From contig LATX02000205.1 in the NCBI GenBank assembly GCA_001466705.2, positions 310,001 to 374,000 on the forward strand: 64,000 nt of DNA. The letters are read 5' to 3'. The DNA is from Moniliophthora roreri (Eukaryota; Basidiomycota; Agaricomycetes; Agaricales; Marasmiaceae). Positions 1-11,538 of the stretch are shown one piece after another (within the stretch, counting starts at the first letter, position 1; each line of letters starts with the position of its first letter). The notes under the pieces are model-generated. The model saw nothing but the letters and a program-made list of their open reading frames with translations. It did no database searches and was not told the origin of the DNA. The position numbers and the translations under genes are program-made.

Positions 1-1650
1 CAACGCACTTCAGATCTGTCATGCTTCGAAAGCTCCGACATGTGAGCTCGAGTCAATGAAGGAATGTTAGTCATTGCAAAACTAATTCGATACTGATCAT
101 GTATTCATTCGTTTCTTCTCGTAACCGTACAATCTTTGTACATAGACATTATCATATTGATTCTAAAGATCCTAGTAAAAGGTCAAAGTAAGCTCGCCTA
201 TAGCGCTGGAGCTTTGGAGGGCTTTGAAAGCCTGAACGAAAGATGTAAGTCGTCCATTAAAACTCGTCAGAAAAGGGGGCTCACCTCTGTCTCGCGGTGC
301 TGCTCAAAAGACTTCGGGTTGGCGTATCTGCGATGCAAAGTGTCACCAACATCTTCTGCATACCCGGTAGAGCACGACTTACCGCTCAAAGATGGTGAAC
401 TTGCTGTTGTCGGCACCGAATCCTCGAGCCGTGTGATAGCTAGCAAAGACATGTCCGGCTTCAGCGAGAGGTTGCGGGACAAGGAGAACAAGAACATACA
501 GGAGGGTACCGGGCTCCTTGGACGAGTCACTGCTCTTGGCTACCGCAGCCAAATTTCTAGCAAGTTCCTCCTCTTTGCCGCTTGCAGCGGTGATCTGGAC
601 AAGCAAGTTGAATTTGCCGTTGTAGTTTGCGCTGCAGTATCATGAAAGTGAGAAAAGACCAGCGGGAACACGAGTTCACCACGTACGGGAGTGAGCTGGC
701 CATGTTGAATGTTGTGGTTAATGAGTTGACTGCGTTTGAGAGGTCGAGTGGACTGTTGAAGGATGAAGTTGCAGAATAGGCACCAGTATTTATACCAGTC
801 ACCACCAGATAATAATAGACCTTCGAGTGATTTGGCCTATTCAGATGCAAAGAGGCGTAGCATCGTAGCGACAGTACAAGTTGTAACGCATCAGCGTCCG
901 GTCGTCAATGAAAGCCACTCCGCGTACGAGACCGACGTTTTGTTATTGAGCTCCTGAATGGATTAATTAGCTGGAAAGAATGAATGGGTCCCAGCGTCCA
1001 CATATGCAACTTGAGCCTATTATCGCAATGTAGAGATTTCGATCCAAGCACATTGGGTCATCGACGTTGAGGTCAACAGTGTTGATCCTGGGAACCTTGG
1101 GTCAACGCTGTTCTCACCGTCCACCACGTTCTCGATTCTCTTATACAAGGGCCCAGAGATAGTTGAATTGGATCTCAGAGCCTATTGCTGCAGGTTACGG
1201 TCTGGCGAGGGCGAGGCTGGGGAGTACTCATCGGTGCGTGTATCGATCCTTGTCAGTGAGCCTTCATAATGCTAATGCCAAACTTATCCAAGTTTAGGTC
1301 CACAGTGATGCACAATATTTAACAGAAGATGACAACAATGCACCCATTTTGCATGTTACCGACCGACAACCAATCTTGAATTTTCATTCCATCACATAGA
1401 ACGTTAATGCCAGGAACAAGGTGTTCACCTTGACCGGAACATTTGTATCATGTACGGTTGTATATCTCTTAGCTGCTCGCGATTGGGTGTACTGTCGAAA
1501 CGATCCCGTATGTCGCATGCTGACAACCGCAGCACCTTCGCTGGCCGCGTACACTAGCGTCGCCCGAGTTCTGAGGCCAACTGTGAGCGTTCTTGCAGGA
1601 CATTCCATCATCTATGGAATTCAAACGAAATGCTCGCTAATCGCGTCTTC
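1..1650. repeat. Left arm of a large inverted repeat
   Basis: This segment recurs in reverse complement at about 35400-37065. Similarity is near-perfect over about 1-960, which holds the ABM gene, and patchier but still plain over 1030-1090 and 1380-1620. The match continues to base 1, so the repeat runs past the left edge of the window. The two arms lie about 34 kb apart and enclose the P450/FMO/hydrolase genes and GGQ copies A and B. Outside the ABM gene I see no convincing coding sequence in this arm. Confidence 0.9.
172..703 (-). CDS. ABM-domain (antibiotic biosynthesis monooxygenase-like) protein, left copy
   Basis: A small protein of about 100 residues in five exons, modelled from the near-identical copy at 36360-36900. 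After a short leader (MASSLP) comes a dimeric alpha-beta barrel ABM core: a FNLLVQITAASGKEEEL strand-helix start, the EPGTL turn, the FTIFERYANP strand and the HRETEAFKAL helix. The family includes cofactor-free quinol monooxygenases and small stress or detoxification proteins; the substrate here is unknown. Compared with the right copy, a Glu codon near the C-terminus is TAG, so this copy ends three residues early, and residues 10-11 read Asn-Gly instead of Lys-Arg. It lies upstream of a P450 gene on the same strand and may serve the same pathway. That link is inference. Confidence 0.72.
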
Positions 1651-2422
1651 GTTCCTACTTCATTTCCGGCGTTGATCGCTACGATTACAACACCTACCAT
1701 ACATTCATACCTTTCTAATGATCGCCAACCACTTCTTACATTTATTGTCCTCCACAATGTTGGTGCCAACTCATTTTACTCTCGACTGGGGCAACTGCAA
1801 GTTCCACGAGGATGATAAGTTCTTACTTGACTGTCTACTAAGGCTAGCTCTATTTGTCTTCGGGATGCGCCATGTGTCACCCTCTCATATCTGTTTGATT
1901 ACTCAGATTAGGTCCTAAACGAATCGTGCACATGGTGATGCAGATGTATGTACTCCTTCATGTACGATACGAGCGAGTTGCAATATTAAACGCCTAGCTT
2001 CGCAAGAGTGGACTGATTTCCAGGGGGAAATCGTATACAGAGTCTCAACTGTGTGTGGCATGCAGGTACGCGAACGATCGCAGTGGACGCATCAAATGCT
2101 GCATCGATGCTGTATCAGGTTACTCTACATTCCATTATGGTTTGTGCAGCGGTACCGCGGTCGCACCAATGTGGCTTTCTGCACGTCGAATTCGAGTATT
2201 ATGACAGTTCATACCCGTGAATGCCATTATCAACAGTAAGAGTGAACCCCCAATTCTTCGTCCACTTTCACTAAGTGTCATCATCAGTTTGAATGTCAAC
2301 TTTCCATAGTTCACCACGAAGCCCGCACTTGAACGGGTTCAAGCCTTGAACATGTCTCGACATTTGACTATAAATACTCCAGAACTATTCCCATTAAACC
2401 AAAAGAAAAATTCAACAACAAT
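704..2422. other. Non-coding stretch inside and beside the inverted repeat
   Basis: The part up to about 1650 belongs to the left repeat arm. Between 1650 and 2422 no reading frame longer than about 65 codons shows splice-consistent extension or any family I recognise. The segment separates the divergently placed ends of the ABM gene and the first P450. Confidence 0.5.
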
Positions 2423-4356
2423 TCAATCGCTTGCCACTGTCACCATAGCATTCACCATTCTCTCTTCCCAGTAGGGAATCAGGTATTCTTTGTAGGTCCG
2501 CATATCTTCCAACCTATAAATGTGTAGTTAGTACGTCTCAAACGAGCGAGCTCAGGGAACGGAAACTCACGTCGTATCAGCCAATCTCATGTCAAGCTTC
2601 CGAAAGAGGTTTGCAAAGATCAGATACAGTTCGCACCATGCCAAACTGTGCAGGAGAAATCAGTACCAGTACGATATTAAGATCGACAAGGCGCACTTCA
2701 AGCCAAGGCTAAAACAATGATTTTAGACTCGTTGTAGGTAATGACGACGCCAACCACGTACCATATTCTTGGTCCTTTAGAAAACGGGGCCAGATTGGAA
2801 TCCATTTCCCGAGTATCAGCTCGAAGCCATCGCTCCGGCGAGAATTCGAGAGGGTTCTCAAAGATATTTGGGTCTTCGTGAAGGAAGACGCAACTCATTC
2901 CTACGACGGTCTACATCCAAATACATGTCAATCTACCATGAAAGCATACTTGAACGGGGGTACTCACACCAACTGGAACCGCCGAACCGTCAATAATCGT
3001 ATTTGAAGCTCCTACGACTCGTGGAAGCGGCGTGACGACACCATGACCGAAACGTAATGTTTCCTTTAGGAATGCAGTCTGTGATAGATTACATATCAGC
3101 ACAATATAATAGGAATGTGTTCAACCTACCAGGTAGGGCAGCTTTTCCAACACGGTCAAGCTCACGGAGCTCTCTGGGTCTGGCCAGACCGTCTTCAGCT
3201 CTTGCTTGATCTTCTGAGTGATATCAGGGTTCTGAAGACCATAAAATGCACCGACGGTACATATGAGGCCCACGGTATCACTACCGGCCGCGATAAGCGT
3301 CACTGCCTCGTCTAACAGGTCTTGACGCGTCAAAGGAGCACGTTGGCTATTGAGCGCAGCCTTCTCTGATGGATTGAGCATGTGATGATAAACCGTCTCG
3401 TGGTCAGCCGTCTTCAAAACCTCCTTGTCCGCGAGCAACTTTTCAACTTGAGCACCCAGATTCCGTTCATTATCAAGGAGAGGTTTTAACCCAGGGTTGA
3501 GCCATAATGTGAACCACTCGGGCATTATATACTTGGCTTTCACCAGTATTGGAAAGTGCTTCAGCTTCCAAAAGTCGGGAAGAGATTTGTGAACAGCGCA
3601 AATGATAGGGTGGAGGAAGTCGGCAACCTCGAGTGCGTTGAAGCATTGAGCGAAGCTGTATTCACTGATGACGTCTAATGTCGTGCATCTGAAGGCGAAA
3701 GATAGGTTGACTGGTTCAGTTTTCGGCCAGGTGCTCAGTCGTTGTACTAGCTTGTCAACCTGCACATCACGATAATCAGAAACGGAAAGACGCCGAACAA
3801 CTGGCTACTCACCCTTCCTTGGACCACATTCTCAAGCTTCAGGATTGCACGCCGCGAAAAGAGTGGATTTAAGAGCGCCCGTCGTGATCGTACCTTTTTA
3901 GGATCGTAAAACGAGAACGAATCACTTCGACCGAAACATTCGTAGAATTGTTTGTATTTCGTGAGGGTTTGGCCTTGAGTATAAATGTCGTGGTATGCTT
4001 TCTGATTCACGAAGTGAAGCTACATCATCATGTCTCGATCAGCCGGGTTTGTCCGTTCAAAATGAAGAAAAATGCGCACTGTGTTTGGGCCAACTCGAAC
4101 GACAGGTCCTGAAATGTTTGGTAAGCCAAAATCAAATGGAAAGAAAGATATCTTTCTCACCATATTCGCTGTGCAACTCTCGAAGATGGTCCAAAAACGC
4201 TCCGCCTTTCACGATATCAAAATAGGCTTGATAAAAGTCCGTTACTGCGGCAAGCTTGGGTCCCGGAAATTTGCGCAGAGGATGTAAGAGTAATCGATAC
4301 ACGACGACTGAAGTCAAGTAGAACAGAACAATAGCCAGAGGCTCCGAGAGACTCAT
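2423..4356 (-). CDS. Cytochrome P450 monooxygenase (P450-1)
   Basis: Nine exons (4356-4161, 4108-4080, 4019-3813, 3759-3130, 3078-2968, 2910-2762, 2708-2697, 2645-2571, 2513-2423) give 499 residues, and every junction keeps phase. An N-terminal membrane anchor (about residues 5-22) is followed by the proline hinge HPLRKFPGPKLAAV. The I-helix reads AAGSDT, the ExxR motif is KETLR, and the PERF-type motif is SPERW. The heme-binding loop FSKGPRICLGLNLAW is completed only by a 12-nt micro-exon (2708-2697). This is a microsomal fungal P450 of the trichodiene-oxygenase-like kind, using NADPH-P450 reductase; its substrate is not predictable from sequence. It is a paralogue of 13508-15474 with identical intron positions, placed in the opposite orientation. 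All key residues are present, so it is probably functional. Confidence 0.92.
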
Positions 4357-5474
4357 GTTGAGTGATGGAAGACACCTCAGGCCTCAGGCTTCAGCTGCCG
4401 GCTTTTAGAGTTGTGATACAAGTGTCACTAAAAAGGCTAGATGAATACGACTAGCCATGAAAAGGGAACGCCATCAAGTTCTGCAGGTTCTAGGTCAGGT
4501 GTGTCGTCCGTGTCGTGCGCGGTCGCGGTCGCGCCGTGGTGGTCGTTACTGGGAGAGTCGGTGATTCTGATTCTGAATGGGTTTCGATCGAACGTATTTA
4601 TCTACCCGTCTCTCTTCACACCATGCCTCTTGCATTGCCCGACCTAAAACTCGCACTTGCTGAATTCAAGCTGAACCCGGTATGAATTTTTGTGTGAGAG
4701 ATCTAGTGAGTTTTTATACAACTCCTACCAACTATTCGCAGAGGTTCTTTACTTCGGAATAGGATGAAGCAAAGTAATGATTGGACACATTCAACTAGAA
4801 TGACAATGCATGAGTGCTTGCAGCAGTGTCGTCTGCAACCGCCCGCGACGACTCGAGGTCTATGTGGTGAGTTATCGATGAGGATGAGCAGTTGTGTGCA
4901 GCCAATTCAAGGCTGAACAGGGTGCACGGAGTGGAAGAACAGGTGCATCACGTTCAGGCGCCCTTTGGCCGAGAGATAGCATGCGATGTGAATGCGAACG
5001 AGAGACGTGAGTACAATATTGGTTCTGTGATCAGGGACATTGCTGGCACTGAGTTCCTTTTGTTGAATTAAACAGTGCCGCTATCAGAATGAATGCGTCG
5101 TTGGCGCATCATATTGGCGGCATCATATCAATGCATACGTATACACCACTGACGGGAAAAGATATCGTTCAGATGAGATATTCTGCAGGCACAGACGGAT
5201 CAAATATATCCATATATCCCAGATATTTGTCTACACGTGGCCGTTTCGTAAAAGGTCATTGAGCAACGGAAAGTACAGTATCAATGTGCCTCTCCCGTGC
5301 TGGGAAATGTATATTTGACCTCCCTGGGGGCATTGGGTACAAGGGAGAGCAAGGGAGACGAAGAGGAAAGGGAGATAGAAAAAAATTGATGTTAGCCGAG
5401 GTCGCTGGATATATGTGACAGATGTACGGCAGCACACCTCACCCTCGTTGCTGAGGGGGTTCTCACGCACTACC
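4357..5474. other. Intergenic region between P450-1 and GGQ copy A
   Basis: This is the divergent upstream region of P450-1 (minus) and GGQ copy A (plus). An open frame at 4441-4647 has no supporting features. The 4997-5073 part is the conserved upstream block shared with GGQ copies B and C. Confidence 0.5.
4997..5073 (+). promoter_or_regulatory. Conserved upstream block of GGQ copy A (short form)
   Basis: The stretch contains GAGACGTGAGT, a CAATATTG-like core, GTGATCAGGGACRTTGCTG and a TTCYTTYTGTTGAATTAAAC end. All occur in the same order upstream of copy B (27474-27612, minus) and copy C (41281-41420, plus). Copy A lacks about 55 bp of the middle that B and C retain. Conservation next to the gene start suggests promoter or 5' untranslated function, but it may simply reflect recent duplication. 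Confidence 0.5.
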
Positions 5475-7647
5475 ATGGCATTCCTGCAAGGGTCCTCAAA
5501 CGCCGCCATTGTTGGTGGACAGTTCACCAACATCCAAGGATCTCAGTATAACACGAACGTTTACCCGCCGATTCACCAAGAGAGGGAGTCAACAATATGG
5601 AATGATGTGCGTTGATCGTTTCCTGTGAGTTATCATGCTTACTGACTAGTCTCAATTCGCTTAGTACAGGCGTGTTCGAACTGGCGATATCTACGTTACG
5701 GAAGTTGTTGGCGAGTCAGCGTTCAAAAGAAGTGTGAATGACTGCCGGAGAGTGGTGGCTCGTCGATGTATCAGCCTGGCTCGAGTTGAAGGCAAGGATA
5801 AGGAGTTTTTATATGTCGCATATGATGGTCCTGACGCCTTCAAGGTGAGGGTCAGCCTCTCTTTGAACTACCAAATCTGACGGTCATTCGCTGAGTATAG
5901 GCCTTCGAAATGGATTTTGAGCAGTTTTCGAGCGTCAAGTACGATACCTTTCCTTCCAGACCGAACTGCACCTGAAATATCAAGCATCAGGCATCCGAAC
6001 TTTGCCCAGCCTTTTGGTTACAGCGACAACCGGCGTGGGTTACCGGCGCTAATCTTTTACGATGGTACCGCAATCTCACCTAATTGCCAAACGAACCTCG
6101 ACGAAGACCCTATACAGAACTCATTCCTTTAGAGCGCGTCCTCCTTGTGGGCCGCCGGCAGGTTTCCCCGGTTCTCTTGCTATATTTTAGCCATCTAGTA
6201 CGTTCCTCCGCTACCTGTCTCGTTTCCGGCTCTCGATGACCTACTTCCGCTACAGTTCGATATCATGCAGATAGCCAACGCTGACCTTGTACGTCAAATT
6301 TCGCGTTAAATGTCCATCATTGTAATGTCCAGAAACATAGGACGCGGGCGAGCTGTGGGTCGTTCCAAGGACTGGTGCACTACGCAGAGGTCCCTACATC
6401 CGAACGATTTACGGGGAGCAAGGGTGGCCCTTTGGCTGCATCGAACCGAATTCAATCCCCTCAGACCATTTCTCCTCGTTGTCTATACAAACATATAAGG
6501 ACACCAGCGCCGTATTCGACTACCTCATCAGAACGCTCCCCATCCACGTTATGTTTCGAGGAATCGGCTGGTCTAACACGGGAGTTACAGAATGGTTGGA
6601 TTATCAGGATGCGATACCCGTATTGCGATTCTTCGCCGGCACAATTTACAACAGGCACCATAGGAGCATTATTGCCAAATACGTGGCTGCCACAGCAGGA
6701 TGGTCTTATGAATTTCGGTATGTCATAGGTATGCCTGACGCCATGAAAGAGAGCCAAACTATCATGGAAGATGGCTTGATACGGTGCGTATGAAATGTTG
6801 ATCATGTACGGGACCGTATTGACAGAACAGATAGGTTCATGGTTACGCTGATGGAGATCCAAGATGTGCAAGAGATGTTTTTACAATATGCTCTCTACCC
6901 GGATAAGAAAGCATTCGACTTTTGGGACTTGTGGCTCACCGAGGCACACAGTGTATTCAACCAACTTGGGATTCATGAGGACGAATGGGGGGATCACTGC
7001 AAGTGTTGGCTTTTCTCGGTCATACATTCATACTCTAATGGTGCGCCATAGGCATATTCGATAGTTTCCAGCTTCGTCTGCAACGCAAAGAACACATCCC
7101 GCTCCCTACCGACACTACAGCAGTTATGACCTCAGCATATCTTTTCATTCGGCCGGTCCCTCATCCTTCTGACGATGAAACAGTCTGGAAATCTTGGGCG
7201 GAAAGCGAGAATCATTTCTGGTCTTTCGATCCTTCTGGACAAGAAAGGATGCCAGAAGTTACCCGTGCATCGCTGGGGCTTCCTTCTTTCACGTCCAGCT
7301 TGTACATTGGTCATCGATCCTGGAGTTCTAGTCATTATGAAGCCGCAGAAAAGCTTCACCGACATTGTGGTTTCGATCCCAGGACAACAGACCTTGCTCA
7401 TTCACTCGGCCTCCCTATTCTCGAAGTCATAGGGGACGGCGATCGGTTCCGTATTCTTGAACAGTGGGAAGACTCGTCGACGTCCTCAGATATCTTAGAA
7501 TCCCGTGACAAGGCCAACGGTATGGAGTGGGATTCCATATATCTTGATTCATGGCCTACCTCTCACGTAGATGGCTATACGCCCTCTGAGGAGTCAGAAT
7601 CCGACGAAGAGATTATTGTATACCCACGTTTAGCGGCACCACTGTAG
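5475..7647 (+). CDS. Agaricomycete degenerate-kinase-like protein, GGQ family copy A
   Basis: Nine exons (5475-5606, 5665-5844, 5901-5938, 5991-6064, 6118-6197, 6256-6288, 6341-6783, 6826-7002, 7065-7647) keep phase throughout and give about 579 residues. The start is a Gly/Asn/Gln-rich motif, GGQFTNIQGSQYNTN. A kinase-lobe-like part follows (AYDGPDAFKAFEMDF, then HPNFAQPFG and ALIFYDELIPL), but no HRD or DFG catalytic motif is visible. A middle domain carries GTLRRGPYI and SIQTYKDTSAVFDYL. The C-terminal domain holds HCGFDP and LGLPILEVIGD and an acidic tail. In copies B and C an intron precedes the tail; the equivalent 51 bases here are also open, so the last exon may be split. I know this type only as mushroom-specific multigene proteins of unknown function. 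Copies B and C are intact paralogues. Confidence 0.8.
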
Positions 7648-7911
7648 GTGGTACGATGGAGAGCCGTCCAAATACATTCGTCTTTCTGCTCAAACTATGT
7701 GTGAGATATATTCCAAGTAGTGAATACAGAAGGATATTCGATGGCAAAATGAGCAGTATCAAAGTCCACGTATCGTAAATGTGTCCATTTCATACCGACG
7801 TATGGAGAAGTAGTCGCCGTTATCAGAGGTTTCTGAAGATGTCCCCGAGTCTACTAAGAGACCAAAGCCTTTCGACTCGACGACTCTGGGTAGCGCAAGC
7901 GGACCTCTCAT

Positions 7912-8355
7912 TCAAGTTCTGCGAGGCAAAGCGCCAGCTCTGGGCTCGAGGTCGCCTTTGGCAATGGTAGCCTGTCCGATAAGCTTTGTAGCTTCAAAAG
8001 CGATAACGGTGGTATAGAAGTGACCACGTCTCTCTTCGAATGACTCAAAGTTCACGCGAGCTCTGGCATGGTGACTCTGAGCATCCGGGGGAGAAAGGGG
8101 TAACGCCGCTTTAGACGGCGACGAGATAGGGCACGAAGGGGTATTCGACATCATCATGAGAGTAGGAGCAGGTGGTGATGGTTGGGTAGATGTCGGTGTT
8201 GACAGCGATGATATGAGATTTGCTCGGGAATCATGGCGAAATTGTAATTGTAGAATGGTTGTGAGTTGTATGGCATGATTTATGGTGGTCGATTGAGCAA
8301 CAGAGTGGGAGCAAGGCGCTGTGTCCTGATCGTGATGATTGTCGTTCGAGTTCAA
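7912..8355 (-). CDS. Hypothetical Ser/Pro-rich protein (paralogue at about 43817-44262)
   Basis: A single open frame of 147 residues lies tail-to-tail with GGQ copy A. It is low-complexity and Ser/Pro/Thr-rich in the middle. Its C-terminal block, QATIAKGDLEPRAGALPRR, is kept unchanged in the duplicated copy downstream of GGQ copy C. Several differences between the two copies in that block fall at third codon positions (CCC/CCT, GGC/GGT), which supports this frame being coding. No domain is recognised. It could instead be part of an untranslated 3' region that travelled with the GGQ duplication. Confidence 0.35.
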   Translation of the reverse strand: MNSNDNHHDQDTAPCSHSVAQSTTINHAIQLTTILQLQFRHDSRANLISSLSTPTSTQPSPPAPTLMMMSNTPSCPISSPSKAALPLSPPDAQSHHARARVNFESFEERRGHFYTTVIAFEATKLIGQATIAKGDLEPRAGALPRRT

Positions 8356-8439
8356 GCTGTTCCGAGATCAAACTTGAATGAGTGAGAGAGCGAGGCTTAT
8401 ATAGTATGTGAGTCCTGGAGACGTCTAACATTTTCTGCG

Positions 8440-9381
8440 GGGTCAGAAAGAAGGCATTGCTTGCGAACATCTGCCAGCAAAAAGGGACGGGAAAGACCGC
8501 AGAATTACCTGCTTGCGAGATATAGACGCGACAGAAGACCTGGTGGTAAGGATAATGTTGACCTTGAGACGATAGGGATCCTGACGACCTGAACGACCCG
8601 GACTCGCAGTCTCCACTACGTCGTACCGGTAGTTTTTCGAACTCCTCGTTGTCAAAACTTGGTGTGAAAAATTGGGCCCTTGAATCATGCCGGTGGTAGG
8701 AGGGAGAGTGTTGTGTAATCCATTGTTTGGTCGCTGATCTTGCCGCTCTTGAACTTCAACACCGACGTCCAATATCCCTTGCTGCACAGCGCCGGTGATT
8801 CACCATGAAATCTGAATGTGTTGTCTGTCGCCTCGCCAGGATGCATCAAGCGCAACCTAAGCAGAGAATGGGTTCTGACATGGTTATTCAATTCGGGTGG
8901 ACGGAAGAGGCGGCCAATGTCCTGAGTCCCTACAGTTGCATTGCACTTGTTGGGATATAACTCAAGAAGGATTGCATGCTTAGCGCTTAGCCATGGGGAG
9001 TCCGTTGGGGATTCGGCGAGGTATGTGAACTCTTGATTATGGAGGGAATGATACACCAGGCAGCGCTAGAGATACATTACGGTTACTTATCTGAACTTAC
9101 GAATTCGCGATTTGGAGGCTTGTAGAGATCATTAAGGAGACTCGGATGCGGGGGCAAGCTGTCAACCACTACGAATGCTGCGATCACAATTTCTGAGGTC
9201 TGAGCCTGAGGTAACACTGAAATGCCTTACACGACGCCATGGGTTTCTCTCCCCTTGTGCCTTTACCGTCCGTCCTCGATCGGGCGTCTCGTAACATGCC
9301 ATTTCGCCTTACAAAACCCGACTTGCGCATCTCTTTAGGTTGGAGTGTTACCTGGGGTAGAGATAGGTATGTCCAAACCAA
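8440..9381 (-). CDS. Uncharacterised spliced gene, model uncertain
   Basis: On the minus strand, open segments can be joined across consensus splice sites, for example an intron with GTAAGT...TCTCTAG near 9101-9065 and another near 8507-8470. The best-looking exon contains HNQEFTYLAESPTDSPWL, LELYPNKCNATVGTQDIGR and FRFHGESPALCSKGYW. I recognise no family. A short downstream block (NAFFLTPQKMLDV) resembles NIFISTPRIMLDI near 44400-44460, so part of this locus was included in the A/C segmental duplication. Start and end are not firm. Confidence 0.3.
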
Positions 9382-9548
9382 TCTTATCCTTTTATACTGA
9401 TAATTTGGTGGATTTCTATTTGCAGAGCAGTCATCCTTTGTTCGCGATGCAATTGCCGGTCCGGAAGGACATCACAAGTCTCACTTAGAGCTATATAGAG
9501 ATGTTCTAATAGGATGCGAGCCATCCATTCCCGCATTCCTGCTACAGT

Positions 9549-11045
9549 ATGGTGGATAGCCTGAAAAATCGCGTACTGATCATGGGTGGTGGTGAGTGCA
9601 CACTGTTTCTCTGTTTCTCTATCATGACTGACATAACGAATGAAGGCTCAGGAGGCTTACTCACTGCACATATTCTGAAGAAGGTCAGTTTGTCCGTTTA
9701 CCCTTTTCGTTCATGTTTCCCTAATAGGTCGCACCGTACACAGCTCAATATTCCGTATGCTATCTTTGAACAAGACCCTGCCTTCGACTCTCGACCTCGT
9801 GATTGGGACTTCGGAATCTATTGGGCACAATCGCCGCTTTTGCAATGCCTTCCTGAGGATATCACTTATAGGAAAGTGGTGGCAACACAAGTTGATGATT
9901 TGGAACCGACCGAGGACTTTTTCATGCCTATATACGATTTGTCAACGGGAGAAGAGATGATCAAAATTCCGATACCATATGCAATGAGGTTGAGGAGGAG
10001 GGAATTCATCAGGTTGTTGAAGGAGGAAGGCATTTTGGATGTGCAGGTATGTTTTTATCTTATCCTTCCTGCCCAAAGGTTTATTATGAAGTACGGCAAA
10101 CGTCTCGCCGGAATCGACACCGACGGCCAAGCCGTCACCGCAACCTTCACTGACGGTACCACCGAACAAGGAGGCCTAATCATCGGCGCTGAAGGTGCGC
10201 ACTCCGTAGTCCGAAAATTCCTTTTGGGTCCCGAAAAGGCTGCGTTGAAACCTTCCCCGATTGTGTTGACGATGGTTATGACAAAGTTGCCTCCCGATGC
10301 GGTTGAGAAGATTAGGGGACTGCATGAGAGAATGTCAACCTGTTTTCACCCAGAGGGGGTATTTGCTTGGTTTGGTTGTGAGTGCTTTTTGCATTTACGT
10401 GCTATAGTCAACTAATATATGGGCATTCAATAGCCCACGAACGATTCTCCACTACACCTTCTTCCGAATGGACGTTTACGCTCATGTTGTCGTGGAGCGA
10501 ACCTACCTCTGCTACCACGATTGCTCGAGACATGGTCAGGAAACCCAACCTAGAGACTATCCGTACCGCGAAAACTGTCGCCCAAAAGTTCTGTGACCCT
10601 TTTCGTTCTATCTGGGAAGCAGTACCCGACGATGCGCCAGTATGGCATAACCGAATGAGTTCGTGGCCTACGGAGGAGTGGGATAACAGGAATGGAAGAT
10701 TTACACTGGTTGGGGACGCTGCTCACGCCATGTTGCCTCGTACGTACCTTTCTCTCTCTTTTAGGTTTTTGTGCAGTGCTAATAAGGAATGAGGTAGATC
10801 GAGGACAAGGACTAAACAACGCTATACACGACGTTGCATCTTTGCTCGAGGCTCTGCGTGCCCACTATGACCGAGATGGAGAGGCCCCGTTCAAGAAAGC
10901 GTTGGAGGCGTACGAGAAGGAGATGTGGAAACGCGGAAGAGAGGCCGTCATCATGTCGGATGAGAATGCCGAGGCACTGCATGATTGGGGCAAGTTGAAG
11001 GAGAGTCCGTTGTGGAAGCTTGGAATCAAGCCTAAGAAGGAGTGA
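9549..11045 (+). CDS. FAD-dependent monooxygenase (aromatic hydroxylase-like)
   Basis: A flavoprotein monooxygenase of the PHBH/salicylate-hydroxylase type, assembled from about six exons. The FAD-binding GxGxxG (IMGGGSGGLL, residues 11-20) is created by splicing across the first intron (donor at 9592). Next come the FEQDP acidic end of the second strand, the long middle domain, and GRFTLVGDAAHAMLP followed by the RGQGLNNAIHD helix, split by an intron at about 10741-10796. A PHBH-like GD motif and an FAD-ribose contact are therefore present. Length (about 430 residues) fits the family. Such enzymes hydroxylate aromatics or epoxidise polyketide/terpenoid intermediates using NAD(P)H. It lies between the two P450s and just upstream of an alpha/beta hydrolase. 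Relics of a related gene occur at about 24000-24830 and perhaps 35180-35350. Confidence 0.88.
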
Positions 11046-11538
11046 GATGGTTGTTGGCCCTGGAGATCGATAGCGAGGAGTTGCCTTCAATCAGGCCTGC
11101 TCTAACAAGGACGATCATAATCTAGTGGCCATTATAATGATTCCTGTTTCGCGTCTTGCCTTTATGTTGCGGGTCGCATGACCCAATTCTCCCCTTACCC
11201 TCTCGCGATATTTTCACATCCCTTCTCATTCCAATGTCTCGCATCCCAGTAATGTATACCCTTTCGCTCTTTCGGCCTCTGGATTCAAGAATTGTTATCC
11301 GAGTATAACATCTAACATCGGTGTCATAATGTCGTTTGGGACTCAAACATGTCTGAGTGCGACGGAGTCGGTCACAGTGAACTGATCGATCGTACTGAAG
11401 GATGCCTAGGAACATAAAAGTGGGGAAATACGCGTCACTCCAGCCCAAAACTCCCTCCTACCTACCGCTCATTGTTTTCTACCCTTTAGACCCAATCAAA
11501 TTAGCTTACCCTCACCCTAATTTCCCTGGTAACTTATA
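11046..11538. other. Intergenic region, FMO to hydrolase
   Basis: The two flanking genes are co-directional. The only long frame (11122-11448, minus) has no family features and covers what should be the FMO 3' end and the hydrolase promoter. A pyrimidine-rich stretch directly precedes the hydrolase ATG, as is usual for fungal promoters. Confidence 0.5.

Noticed and set aside
136..645. A 169-codon plus-strand frame, repeated on the other strand at 36418-36927
   Set aside because: It is antisense to the ABM gene in both repeat arms, has no domain features, and the sense strand gives a phase-consistent five-exon ABM protein. Its conservation only reflects the inverted duplication.
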